Of a stretch of 15,014 nucleotides of DNA, positions 1-8,800 are shown piece after piece. Made by a program: the position numbers and the translations under genes. The notes beneath the pieces were generated by a model. That model had not been told where the DNA came from. It saw only the letters and a program-made list of their open reading frames with translations, and did no database searches. How positions within the stretch are numbered: position 1 is the first letter of the stretch; the number at the start of each line of letters is the position of its first letter. The stretch comes from an uncultured Bacteroidales bacterium (lineage in GTDB: Bacteria; Bacteroidota; Bacteroidia; Bacteroidales; UBA932), in the NCBI GenBank assembly GCA_937906795.1, contig CALCUQ010000275.1, positions 1 through 15,014 on the forward strand. Reading direction: 5' to 3'.

Positions 1-317
1 CAAGAAGTTAAAAGGAGGCTTTTCTATCTTCCTATTGAAGTACACATATTGCCAAAATCTAAAGAAATTACATTTATTAATAAAATCACTCAATACTAAT
101 AATATGTTTTTAACATAAGTACGGATTTTGTAATAAATTGAAAACATCAGGTGCAGTATATCTTATAGGTGCCAAAAGGTAACTTTATGTTTTATATAAA
201 TGTATATCAGATTGTTACGAATATAGTTCAAGTAATTGTATGATAAAATTTTGGCAATTCTGCTAAGAAAATATGCATTTAATCCTCTAAAAAATTACTC
301 TTTTAGCAAAAAACATT

Positions 318-325
318 TATATTTG
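318..325 (+). promoter_or_regulatory. Candidate -7 element of susC1 promoter
   Basis: TATATTTG fits the Bacteroidetes -7 consensus TAnnTTTG and is followed by C and A, as is common. No good TTTG lies 19-21 bases upstream (the sequence there is TTAC, 295-298), so the -33 element is weak. A start about 7-10 bases downstream would give a leader of roughly 130 bases. A weak -33 would fit a promoter that needs an activator, but that is inference. Confidence 0.45.
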
Positions 326-337
326 CATAAATATGCA
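324..337. repeat. Palindrome TGCATA-AA-TATGCA overlapping the -7 element
   Basis: A perfect 6-base inverted repeat with a 2-base spacer overlaps the end of the TATATTTG element and extends over the expected transcription start. The octamer ATATGCAT within it (331-338) also occurs at 271-278, exactly 60 bases upstream. The placement is operator-like, but AT-rich DNA produces such palindromes by chance, so this is only a candidate. Confidence 0.35.
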
Positions 338-381
338 TACGACTGTAAAAATGCCGCGTGTAAAATTGTACTAAAACTATC

Positions 382-403
382 AAAAAAAACGAAGGTTTTT
401 TTT
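382..403 (+). other. A8/T8 stem-loop in susC1 leader
   Basis: AAAAAAAAC (382-390), loop GAAG (391-394) and GTTTTTTTT (395-403) form a perfect 9-bp stem. It sits between the candidate promoter and the conserved leader. It is A-U rich and so weaker than a normal terminator. It could act as an attenuator or 5' structural element, or be incidental. It has no counterpart before susC2. Confidence 0.4.
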
Positions 404-418
404 AACAAATGGTGTATA

Positions 419-465
419 AAAACTTAAACCAGAAAACTATATTATTTTAACCAAAAAATTAATTT
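419..465 (+). promoter_or_regulatory. Conserved leader of susC1, shared with susC2
   Basis: AAAACTTAAACCA (419-431) and TTTTAACC (445-452), followed by an A/T stretch ending AATTAATTT, lie directly before the ATG. The same two blocks occur before susC2 at 5795-5807 and 5820-5827. The second block starts 21 bases before the ATG in both genes; the first starts 47 and 46 bases before it. Homology stops abruptly upstream of the first block. This suggests a shared untranslated leader with a regulatory or translation-initiation role. Confidence 0.6.
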
Positions 466-3400
466 ATGTTCATCAAAAAACTTACTAATCAGGCTCTTCG
501 TTTTGTTTTGCTTGCACTAGTATCTCTAACATTCTCAGTTGGAGCATGGGCACAAAACATAACCGTAACTGGTACAGTTACCGATAAGAGTGGCGAGCCA
601 ATCATTGGCGTTTATGTATTGGTACAAGGAACACAAAATGGTACATCTACCGACCTTGACGGTAAATATACTTTAGACGTTCCAGCAAATGCAACTTTGC
701 AATTCACTTCAATGGGTTACACAGACGTTCTTGAGGCTGTAAACAACCGTTCAGTAGTTAACGTAACTATGGTTGACGATGCAGTTCTTCTAGACGACGT
801 GGTAGTAACCGCTTTGGGTATTAAAAAAGACAGAAAGGCTTTGGGTTATTCAGTAACTGAGATGAAAGCATCTGAGCTAATGAAGAACAAACAAACCAAC
901 GTTGTAAACTCACTTGCAGGTAAAGTAGCTGGTGTGAACGTAACACAAACAGGTGGTGCTGCCGGTGCCGGTTCAGCAATCATTATCCGTGGTGGTAACT
1001 CAGCATCTGAGTCACGTGATAACCAACCATTGTTCGTAGTGGACGGTATCGTATACGATAACTCAACTGTAAATGCTGGTAACTCAGGTACAGACGGTGT
1101 GACATCATCTGCTACAACATTCTCAAACCGTGTAATGGATATCAACCCTGAGGATATTGAGAGTATGTCAATCCTTAAAGGTGCAGCAGCAGCAGCTCTT
1201 TACGGTTCACGTGCAGCTGACGGTGTTGTCCTAATCACAACTAAGAAAGGTTCAGAGGATGGAAACGTAAAAGTAAACTTCTCAACTAAATACACTTATT
1301 CACATGCAACTTCAGTTCCTGAGATTCAAAGTGTATACGGAAGAGGTTCATACGATATGAACGGTGTACTACAAACAGAGGGTATAACATCTTCTTGGGG
1401 TGCAGTTAACACAGGTAAAGTTTACGACAACGTAGATGATTTCTTCCAAGGCAGTTCAGTATGGGATAACAGCGTAAGTGTAGCTGGTGGTCACAAAAAC
1501 GGTAGTTTCTATCTATCTGCTTCTAGATTTGATCAAACCGGTTCAATCCAAAACACTGGTTATGACAAAACAACTTTCCGTTTCAATGGTGAGCAAAAAT
1601 TTGGCAGACTAACAGTAGGTGCAAACGTAGCTTACTCAGTAGCAAACACAGACAAGACCCTTACTTCATCAGGTCTATACAATGGTGGTGGTAACGGTAC
1701 AATGACAGCTCTTTACGGTTGGTCAAGAAGTGAGAACATGTCTCACTGGTTGAACGAGGACGGTACCAAATACCGTATGTTCCCTAACCAATCACTAGAG
1801 GATGATGTTGAGAACCCTTACTGGATTATCAACAAGAACAAAATGACTGATAAGAACGAGCGTATCACAGGTGCATTGAATGCTTCATTCAAGATTAGCG
1901 AGTGGTTGGATCTATCATACAGAATGGGTCTTGACTCATATGTAAATGATTCATACACTTACATTGCTCCAGGTGCAGCAGCAAGAGAGACTTATCAAAA
2001 TGGTCGTTTGAGCAAATCTAAAGTTAGCTACAACTACTTGAACACTAACGTAATGTTGAACTTCCACAAAACTTGGGGAGACTTTGACTTTAGTGCATTG
2101 GTTGGTTCAGCATCAGAGATGACAGAGAGAGTAAGCCAAACTCAATGGGGTTGGGATTTTGTTACTCCTGGTACAATTTCATTTGACAACATTTTGGCAG
2201 AGAACAAGTTCTTTACTGAGTATATATCTAAAAAACGTCTAGTAGGTGTATACGGTGAGGTAAGAGCATCTTGGAAAAACTTGATTTACTTGACAGTAAC
2301 AGGTCGTAACGACTGGTCATCAACTCTTCCAGTAGATAACAGATCATACTTCTATCCATCAGTATCAGCTTCATTTGCATTCACAGAGCTTCTACCTAAG
2401 AACGATGTTCTAACATTTGGTAAAATCCGTGGATCATGGGCACAAGTAGGTAAAGATGCTGATCCATACTCAACCAACACTTATATGTGGGGTTCAACAA
2501 TCGTTAACGGTAACTTTGTAGGTAACGGTAATAGCTGGACAGGTGGTTCACCTAACCTTATCCCAGAGAAACAAAATTCATGGGAGATTGGTGCAGAGTT
2601 GAGATTCTTTGGTGGTAGATTAGGTTTGGATTACACTTACTACAACTCAGAGACCGTTAACCAGATTGCAGCTCCACGTCTAGCTCAATCAACAGGTTAT
2701 ATTTTCTTGACAATCAACTCTGGTTCAGTTAAGAATAAAGGTATGGAGTTCATGCTTACAGGTACTCCAATCGATACTAAGAATGTAACTTGGGATTTGA
2801 CATTGAACCTATCAGGTAACCGTGGTACACTAGGTGATTTCGTAGACGGTGTTGACTACTTCTATGTAACAGCAACTCAAATTGGTGGTGTAAAAGCAGC
2901 TTCAATTCCTAACGGTGGTAACTTCTTGTCATTGACTGGTGACAGATGGTTAAGAGAGACCGATGCAGACGGTAACGAGATTGCAAACGGTAAATACCAG
3001 GTAGATGCTACTACAGGTTTATACAAACTATCTAACAAACAAACAAACATTGTAGGTAACCGTGAGCCTAAGATGATTGGTGGTCTATCATCAACTCTAC
3101 GTTGGAAAGACCTTTCATTCTCATTCTTGTTAGACCTAAGAATTGGTGGAGATATTTACTCAGGTACTCAATATTATTTGACAACTCTAGGTCAATCAAT
3201 GAGAACACTAGACAGATCTGCAGTAACTGTAGACGGTGTTGACTCTAAGACAATGCAACCTGTAACTTACACTTACGAGGTAGGTCAAACTTACACTGTA
3301 AACGGTAAACAATATTCAGGTGAGAACATGATCCAACAATACTGGAGCAACTACTCATCAAATGCTTACAACTTTATTACAGATGTAAACTGGTTGAAAC

Positions 3401-3639
3401 TACGTTCATTGAGTTTATCATACGATTTCAGCAAGCTAATCAGCAAACAAAAAATCCTAAAAGGTTTGATCGCTACATTCTCAGCTAATAACCTATTCAC
3501 AATCACTAACTACAAAGGTGGTATGGATCCAGAGGTTGCAGCTGTAGGTTCAGCAGGTGGTTCAGGTTCAGTAGGTATTGACTATTGCGGTGTTCCAACT
3601 CAAACATCATACTCATTTGGACTAAACCTAACATTCTAA
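466..3639 (+). CDS. SusC/RagA-family TonB-dependent outer-membrane transporter (copy 1)
   Basis: This 1057-residue protein is a SusC/RagA-type TonB-dependent receptor, which imports a large ligand (often a glycan or peptide) across the outer membrane using TonB energy. A signal peptide spans residues 1-29, with an AWA cleavage site before Q30. A carboxypeptidase-regulatory-like beta domain follows (about 31-103). A TonB-box/plug entry with DDVVVTALGI is at 110-119. The plug (about 120-262) carries the family motifs QPLFVVDG and DINPEDIESM and an alanine-rich KGAAAAALYGS stretch. The rest is beta-barrel, ending in an aromatic strand LNLTF, as outer-membrane proteins do. The length is normal for the family. 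The gene is 19 bases upstream of susD1, as expected for a SusCD operon. Glutamate codons are almost all GAG, as in the ribosomal protein genes here. The substrate cannot be predicted because no enzyme gene is nearby. Confidence 0.95.
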   Translation: MFIKKLTNQALRFVLLALVSLTFSVGAWAQNITVTGTVTDKSGEPIIGVYVLVQGTQNGTSTDLDGKYTLDVPANATLQFTSMGYTDVLEAVNNRSVVNVTMVDDAVLLDDVVVTALGIKKDRKALGYSVTEMKASELMKNKQTNVVNSLAGKVAGVNVTQTGGAAGAGSAIIIRGGNSASESRDNQPLFVVDGIVYDNSTVNAGNSGTDGVTSSATTFSNRVMDINPEDIESMSILKGAAAAALYGSRAADGVVLITTKKGSEDGNVKVNFSTKYTYSHATSVPEIQSVYGRGSYDMNGVLQTEGITSSWGAVNTGKVYDNVDDFFQGSSVWDNSVSVAGGHKNGSFYLSASRFDQTGSIQNTGYDKTTFRFNGEQKFGRLTVGANVAYSVANTDKTLTSSGLYNGGGNGTMTALYGWSRSENMSHWLNEDGTKYRMFPNQSLEDDVENPYWIINKNKMTDKNERITGALNASFKISEWLDLSYRMGLDSYVNDSYTYIAPGAAARETYQNGRLSKSKVSYNYLNTNVMLNFHKTWGDFDFSALVGSASEMTERVSQTQWGWDFVTPGTISFDNILAENKFFTEYISKKRLVGVYGEVRASWKNLIYLTVTGRNDWSSTLPVDNRSYFYPSVSASFAFTELLPKNDVLTFGKIRGSWAQVGKDADPYSTNTYMWGSTIVNGNFVGNGNSWTGGSPNLIPEKQNSWEIGAELRFFGGRLGLDYTYYNSETVNQIAAPRLAQSTGYIFLTINSGSVKNKGMEFMLTGTPIDTKNVTWDLTLNLSGNRGTLGDFVDGVDYFYVTATQIGGVKAASIPNGGNFLSLTGDRWLRETDADGNEIANGKYQVDATTGLYKLSNKQTNIVGNREPKMIGGLSSTLRWKDLSFSFLLDLRIGGDIYSGTQYYLTTLGQSMRTLDRSAVTVDGVDSKTMQPVTYTYEVGQTYTVNGKQYSGENMIQQYWSNYSSNAYNFITDVNWLKLRSLSLSYDFSKLISKQKILKGLIATFSANNLFTITNYKGGMDPEVAAVGSAGGSGSVGIDYCGVPTQTSYSFGLNLTF

Positions 3640-3658
3640 CATTTAAAAGATTAATACG

Positions 3659-5704
3659 ATGAAAAAATTATTTTATATAACCTTATCACTTATCTTGATG
3701 TTAGGCGCTACATCTTGCGAGAAATGGCTTGATGTAAATACGAATCCAAATAGCCCTAACAACGAAAGTGCAACTGTGGAAATCAGACTTCCATGGATTC
3801 AATACTACTACTCATATGCTTATGGTAGTGCCAGCGTTCGTGGTTCTGCGTTTGCTCACGTAATTACCCATGTTACAAGAACAAATGGTGGTATTACTTT
3901 AAATACATTATGGGATCAATCTGTATCTCCATCAACAACTCCATACCAAAACTGGTTCATTGGTGCAGCTTGTAACATTCCAGACCTAATTAAAAGAGCT
4001 GAGAAAGATGGTGCATATCACTATATTGGTGTTGCTCACATCATTAAGGCTATGGGTTCTGTTATGATGGCAGACCTTTATGGTGAGATGCCTTATACAG
4101 AGGCTGTAGGTCCAAACTTTGCTCCAGCTTATGATAACGGTGATTATATTTATGAGCAATCACTACTTGGTCTAGAAGAGGGTATCAAATATCTTCAAAT
4201 GACTCAAGAGGGCGGTTCAACTGCTCTAGCAGCAGGTGACTGCTGGTGTGGTGGTGACACTCAAAAATGGATTCAATTGGCATATGGTCTAAAAGCAAGA
4301 TGGTTGGGTAACCTTTCTAAAACTGACCAATATGATCCAACTGCAATTTTGGATGCAATTTCAAAATCAATCAAATCAACTTCTGAGAACATTAAGATTA
4401 CTCACGCTAACGTAGAGAATGCAGAGACTTGTATTACTGTAGGTGATGCTTATGGTCCATCTGTTATATGGGATACTGCTGCTTGGGGTGCCAACCAAAG
4501 ACTTTGCAAATATTATGTAGATCTACTAACAAACTTTAGAGGTAGCGGTGTAGAGGACCCAAGAGCTGACAAGCTTCTTCCTTCTGCTATGTACAAAGTT
4601 AAATTTGGTGTTGATGGTCAAATTGTAGATTACGAGTGGATCAGAGATGAGGGTATCAACTTGTATGATGCAGATGAGGGATGGATTGTTAACAGATATA
4701 CTGGTGGTAACGCTAACGCTTACCTGACATTGGCAATGAAAGACCAAAGAAAAGCATATGCTAATGCGGATATCGTAAAATACTATGAGTCAGTTGACGC
4801 ATTTGTAAACAATATTGGCAAATACTATTCATCAGACAATGCAACTGTAACTAAAGCTGCAGACTCTGTAGTAGTAGTTTACCACGCAGGTGCAATGTAT
4901 GTAAATGATAATAACCCTCTATATGTTGAGGATATCAAATATGTACAACTAAGATCAGACGCTATCTTTGAGACAAGTGGTCTGTCTAAGACAGATATGT
5001 GCTGCTACTATACAGCAGTTTCAGCTAATAGCCGTAACGTAGGTTTTGTTCAAGGAACTGGTGCTTTCTACACAAGACCTGATTCTGACACAGATATTCT
5101 AACTTATTCAGAGCTATGCTTCCTAAAAGCTGAGGTATTGTTCAGACAAGGTGACAAAGCAGGTGCTTACACTGCTTACAAAGATGGTATCAAAGCTCAC
5201 TTTGACAGAATGAATGCCAAACTTGAGTACTGGACAGCTATTGGTTGTGGTAAAACAGCTAAAGGATTTGATGTATCATTTGCTTACTCTCCAATTCCTC
5301 AATCAGAAATTGATGCTTACATGTCAAGTGCAGCTGTAGCTCAATCATCTGGCGATTTGGATATGGCAGATATCATGCTTCAAAAACTTATCTCTATGGG
5401 ATTCAACTTCCAGAACTGGAATGACTTGAGAAGATTCAACTACATTAATGACAATCTTGGCTTTGGTGTAGTATATGATGGAATGCAAGTTCCTGCATAC
5501 AGAACATTCTCAAATGCAACATATTCAACAGATCCTAACTCAGATTTGCATTATCCAAGACGCTTTATGCAATGTTCACACGAGACAGGTTACAATGCAA
5601 CAAATTGTAATGCTTCTGTAAAACAATATGAGCAATATGGTGTTACCGGTGCTACATCTAAAGAGATTTTCTCAATTCCAGTATGGTGGGATTGGACTAA
5701 ATAA
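3659..5704 (+). CDS. SusD/RagB-like surface lipoprotein (SusD_2 type, copy 1)
   Basis: This 681-residue lipoprotein is the partner of the preceding SusC barrel; such proteins form a hinged lid over the barrel and bind ligand at the cell surface. The signal peptide ends in the lipobox ATSC with the lipidated cysteine at residue 20, followed by EKWLDVNTNPNSP, the characteristic start of the SusD-like family (Pfam SusD_2 by recognition, not search). Other family landmarks are MADLYGEMPYTEA (137-149) and WNDLRRFNY near the C-terminus. An unusual CWCGGD sequence sits at 195-200, where relatives usually have a short GGD-x-x-KW loop. There are also further cysteines (a CC pair and CSHETGYNATNC). It is longer than the roughly 500-550 residues usual for the family. 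The start follows an AT-rich spacer with no Shine-Dalgarno sequence. Confidence 0.92.
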   Translation: MKKLFYITLSLILMLGATSCEKWLDVNTNPNSPNNESATVEIRLPWIQYYYSYAYGSASVRGSAFAHVITHVTRTNGGITLNTLWDQSVSPSTTPYQNWFIGAACNIPDLIKRAEKDGAYHYIGVAHIIKAMGSVMMADLYGEMPYTEAVGPNFAPAYDNGDYIYEQSLLGLEEGIKYLQMTQEGGSTALAAGDCWCGGDTQKWIQLAYGLKARWLGNLSKTDQYDPTAILDAISKSIKSTSENIKITHANVENAETCITVGDAYGPSVIWDTAAWGANQRLCKYYVDLLTNFRGSGVEDPRADKLLPSAMYKVKFGVDGQIVDYEWIRDEGINLYDADEGWIVNRYTGGNANAYLTLAMKDQRKAYANADIVKYYESVDAFVNNIGKYYSSDNATVTKAADSVVVVYHAGAMYVNDNNPLYVEDIKYVQLRSDAIFETSGLSKTDMCCYYTAVSANSRNVGFVQGTGAFYTRPDSDTDILTYSELCFLKAEVLFRQGDKAGAYTAYKDGIKAHFDRMNAKLEYWTAIGCGKTAKGFDVSFAYSPIPQSEIDAYMSSAAVAQSSGDLDMADIMLQKLISMGFNFQNWNDLRRFNYINDNLGFGVVYDGMQVPAYRTFSNATYSTDPNSDLHYPRRFMQCSHETGYNATNCNASVKQYEQYGVTGATSKEIFSIPVWWDWTK

Positions 5705-5729
5705 TAATCTCTAACACAAACTTATATAC

Positions 5730-5756
5730 AGGAGGTTATCCACAAGGTAGCCTCCT
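5730..5756 (+). terminator. Probable terminator after susD1
   Basis: AGGAGGT (5730-5736) pairs with GCCTCCT (5750-5756), a 7-bp stem including one G-T pair, around a 13-base loop. The following sequence is AT-rich (TATAAAG) but lacks a run of T. It lies 26 bases after the susD1 stop and before the susC2 leader, so it probably separates or attenuates two transcription units. Confidence 0.55.
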
Positions 5757-5794
5757 TATAAAGTATATATAAGTATAGGGAATTTATTGTTGCG

Positions 5795-5840
5795 AAAACT
5801 TAAACCAAAACACAATATTTTTTAACCTAAAATTAATTTT
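5795..5840 (+). promoter_or_regulatory. Conserved leader of susC2, shared with susC1
   Basis: AAAACTTAAACCA (5795-5807) and TTTTAACC (5820-5827), then an A/T stretch ending AATTAATTTT, lead into the ATG at 5841. The arrangement matches the susC1 leader at 419-465, and the first coding bases (ATGTTCAT) are also the same. The block before it is unrelated to the susC1 upstream DNA, so the conserved unit is the leader itself. If TATTGTTG at 5785-5792 is the -7 element, transcription would begin close to the start of this block. Confidence 0.6.
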
Positions 5841-8800
5841 ATGTTCATTCACAAACATTTAGCGCGTTCGGTGCGTTTTGCAGTAGCAATGTTAATGGCA
5901 TTGGCACTGTCAGTAGGAGCGTACGCACAGAACATATCTGTATCTGGTACAGTTACAGATAAGAGTGGAGAACCAGTAATTGGCGCCTACATATTGGTGA
6001 AAGGTACCACTAACGGTACAACAGCCGATTTGGATGGTAAGTACACTATCAGTGTTCCAGCTAATGGTACTCTAGAATTTTCAATGATGGGTATGAAAAC
6101 CGTATCTATTCCAGTGAACAACAAGAACGTTGTCAACGCAGTAATGGAAGAGGATGGTATTCTACTGGAAGAGGCAGTTATCGTAGCTGAGTTCGGTATG
6201 AAACGTACCGCACGTTCAGTAGGATCTGCAGTACAGAATGTAAAGGCTCAGGATATTGCCGAGTCTGGTCGTGAGAGCTTCGTAAGTGCATTGCAAGGTC
6301 GTGTAGCTGGTATGACAGTTACCTCTACCGGTGGTGCTCCAGGTGCATCTACATCAGTAGTGCTTAGAAGTATCACTTCAATTTCTGGTAGCAACCAGCC
6401 ATTGTACGTTATCGATGGTGTTCCAATGAACAACTCAACATTCGACCCTTCTCAAGGTTTCGCAGTTGATGATAACGTAGGAACAGCTAACCAGGACTTC
6501 TCATCAAGAGGTAATGATATCAACCCTGAGGATATTGAGAGTATGACAGTGCTAAAAGGTGCGGCAGCAGCTGCGCTTTACGGTTCAGACGCTTCTAACG
6601 GTGCTATCGTTATTACAACAAAGAAAGGTAGCAAAGGTAGAGGTAAAGTAAGTTACAGCAACTCATTCCGTTGGGATAAAGCTTATGGTTATCCAGAGCT
6701 TCAAACCAAATATGGTAACGGTATGTATGGTACTGCTAACATGTACAGCCAAAGCCGTTTTGGTGCTCTTATCCAACCAGATGTAAAACTATACGATAAC
6801 ATTGCAGCCGTTCTACAAACAGGTTTCGCTCAAACACACAACATTTCAGTTGAGGGTGGTACAGAGAAAGTTACTGTTCGTGGTTCTGCAGCTTACACAA
6901 ACCAACAAGGTGTTGTTAAAACAACTGACTTTGAGAGATTGAACATCACTCTATCTGGTAGAGCCGAGATTACCAAATGGTTGAACTTTGATGCAAACAT
7001 GGGTTATGTAAAATCAACTAACACCAAATCATCAAAAGGTAAAGGTGGTCCTCTATACAGAGCCGTACGTTGGCCTATGACAGACAACATGGCTGAGTAC
7101 ATGGATCCAGACGGAGTAAGAATGAAACTTCCAGCAAACTATACAGATTACGATCTATACAACCCACTATATGCGTTGTATAAGAACGTCAACTACGATG
7201 AGAATGACCGTTTTATGGTAAACGTAAGTTTGAATGCAACTCCTACCAAAAATACATTCTTGAGAGTGACTATGGGTTGGGATACCAACATTGGTAAATA
7301 CCAGTACCACACTCACCCATACTGGGGCAACAGAGAGGGTTCTTCTTATGGTTCAGGTACATTCAACTTGAGTAGAAACTCATACTTGGATAAAACTATC
7401 AATGCATTGGCAGGTTATAACAACGAGTGGGGTAAATTCACATTTGCTGCTCAATTTGGTTACCACCAACAAGAGAATGGTACAGATAACCTTTCAACCT
7501 ATGCAACTGATTTTGCTGTAAAAGATTTCTATGGCCTGTCTAACTGTGATCCTGCTACAATCATCACAAGAACAAGAACAAGAATGCGTAGAATCCAGGC
7601 TATCTCTGCTCAAGTGGAGTTGGGTTACAACCAAATGGCTTTCATTACTCTAAGAGCAAGAAATGACTGGTCATCTACACTTCCTGTACAAAACAATTCA
7701 TATTTCTATCCAGCAGTAGAGGCTTCATTTGTAGCAACTGAGTTGCCATTTATGAAAGGTAAAACTGCTGTTTCATACTTGAAACTAAGAGGTGCGTTTG
7801 CTCAAGTGGGTAAAGATGCAGATCCTCTATCAATTTATCCTGCATTTGAGGCAACTGAGCAAATAGGTGGTGGTTTCCGTTACGGTTACTATGGTCCTAA
7901 CGAGGGTCTGAAACCAGAGATGACTACTTCTTATGAGATTGGTGCTGAGGCTCGTTTCCTAAATGACAGAATCAACGCAGACTTCACTTACTACTGGACT
8001 AAATGTGAGAACCAATATGTAACTGCATTCCGTTTGAGTTATGCTACCGGTTTCGTTCTAAACAACATGAACGTTGGTACATTTGAGACTCAAGGTTGGG
8101 ATTTGCATATTGATGGTGATGTTATCCGTTCTGCAAGCGGTTTCAGATGGAACTTGGGAGTTAACTTGTCACACGCTGAGTCATTGGTAACTGAGCTTCC
8201 TGAGGCTGTAACTGAGTACTATAACGCTTATACTTGGCTTTCTGGTAACTTGAGAAACGGTATCTCTGTTGGACATCCTGTTACTACTATGACCGGTAGA
8301 GCATACGAACGTAACAAAAAAGGTGATATTCTAATTGACCCTTCTACAGGTATTCCTCTTATTGATACAGATTGGAGTGTCCTAGGCGACAGACAACCAA
8401 AACTAGAGTTTGGTATTACAACTAACTTGTCATTCAAAGGATTCAGACTATCAGCTCTTGCAACCGGTAGATTTGGTGCAACTGTAGTAAATGCTACAAA
8501 ACGTGACTTGATGGACTCTGGTTCAAGCTGGGAGTCTGTTACTCTAAGAGAGTCTGGTCCTGTAGTATTTAAAGGTGTTCTACAAAACGGTCTGGAAGAT
8601 TCATCTAACCCAACTGTAAACAACATTGCTGTAACTTACAGCAACTATGGCTCATCTATCTATAAAGGTGGTGATGAGGACTGGTTGGAGAAAGATGTTA
8701 ACTATTTGCGTTTGGCAGAGGTTCGTTTGTCTTACAATGTTCCTAGCCAATGGTTGAAGAAAGCTACCAAAGGTTTTGTTTCAAGTGCAAATATTTGGGT

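Larger units (their letters stand above)
1..465. other. AT-rich intergenic region upstream of susC1
   Basis: I see no convincing gene in this stretch. It is very AT-rich and interrupted by stops in all frames apart from a short low-complexity frame (236-427) that I reject. At 10-23 there is a weak AAAAG-GAGG-CTTTT hairpin that may belong to the end of an unseen upstream gene. From about 270 to 465 it holds candidate control elements for susC1, listed separately: a TAnnTTTG promoter element, an ATGCAT-containing palindrome, an A8/T8 hairpin and a leader shared with susC2. Confidence 0.7.
5705..5840 (+). other. Intergenic region between susD1 and susC2
   Basis: This 136-base gap holds a hairpin (5730-5756), an AT-rich stretch, and a leader shared with susC1. 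TATTGTTG (5785-5792) is a one-mismatch match to the TAnnTTTG promoter element and lies just before the conserved leader, so susC2 may have its own start near 5797-5800. No TTTG was found at the expected -33 distance, so this promoter call is weak. Confidence 0.5.

Noticed and set aside
236..427. A 63-codon frame upstream of susC1
   Set aside because: It begins with TTG, has an AT-driven Lys/Asn/Tyr/Phe composition with no recognisable motif, and overlaps the candidate promoter, palindrome and hairpin.
846..1145. A 99-codon minus-strand frame inside susC1
   Set aside because: It is a shadow of a strongly coding plus-strand gene; the product is a low-complexity Pro/Thr/Ala-rich sequence with no start context.
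8228..8626. A 132-codon minus-strand frame inside susC2
   Set aside because: It lies wholly within the susC2 barrel region, and the composition is that of the antisense of biased codons.
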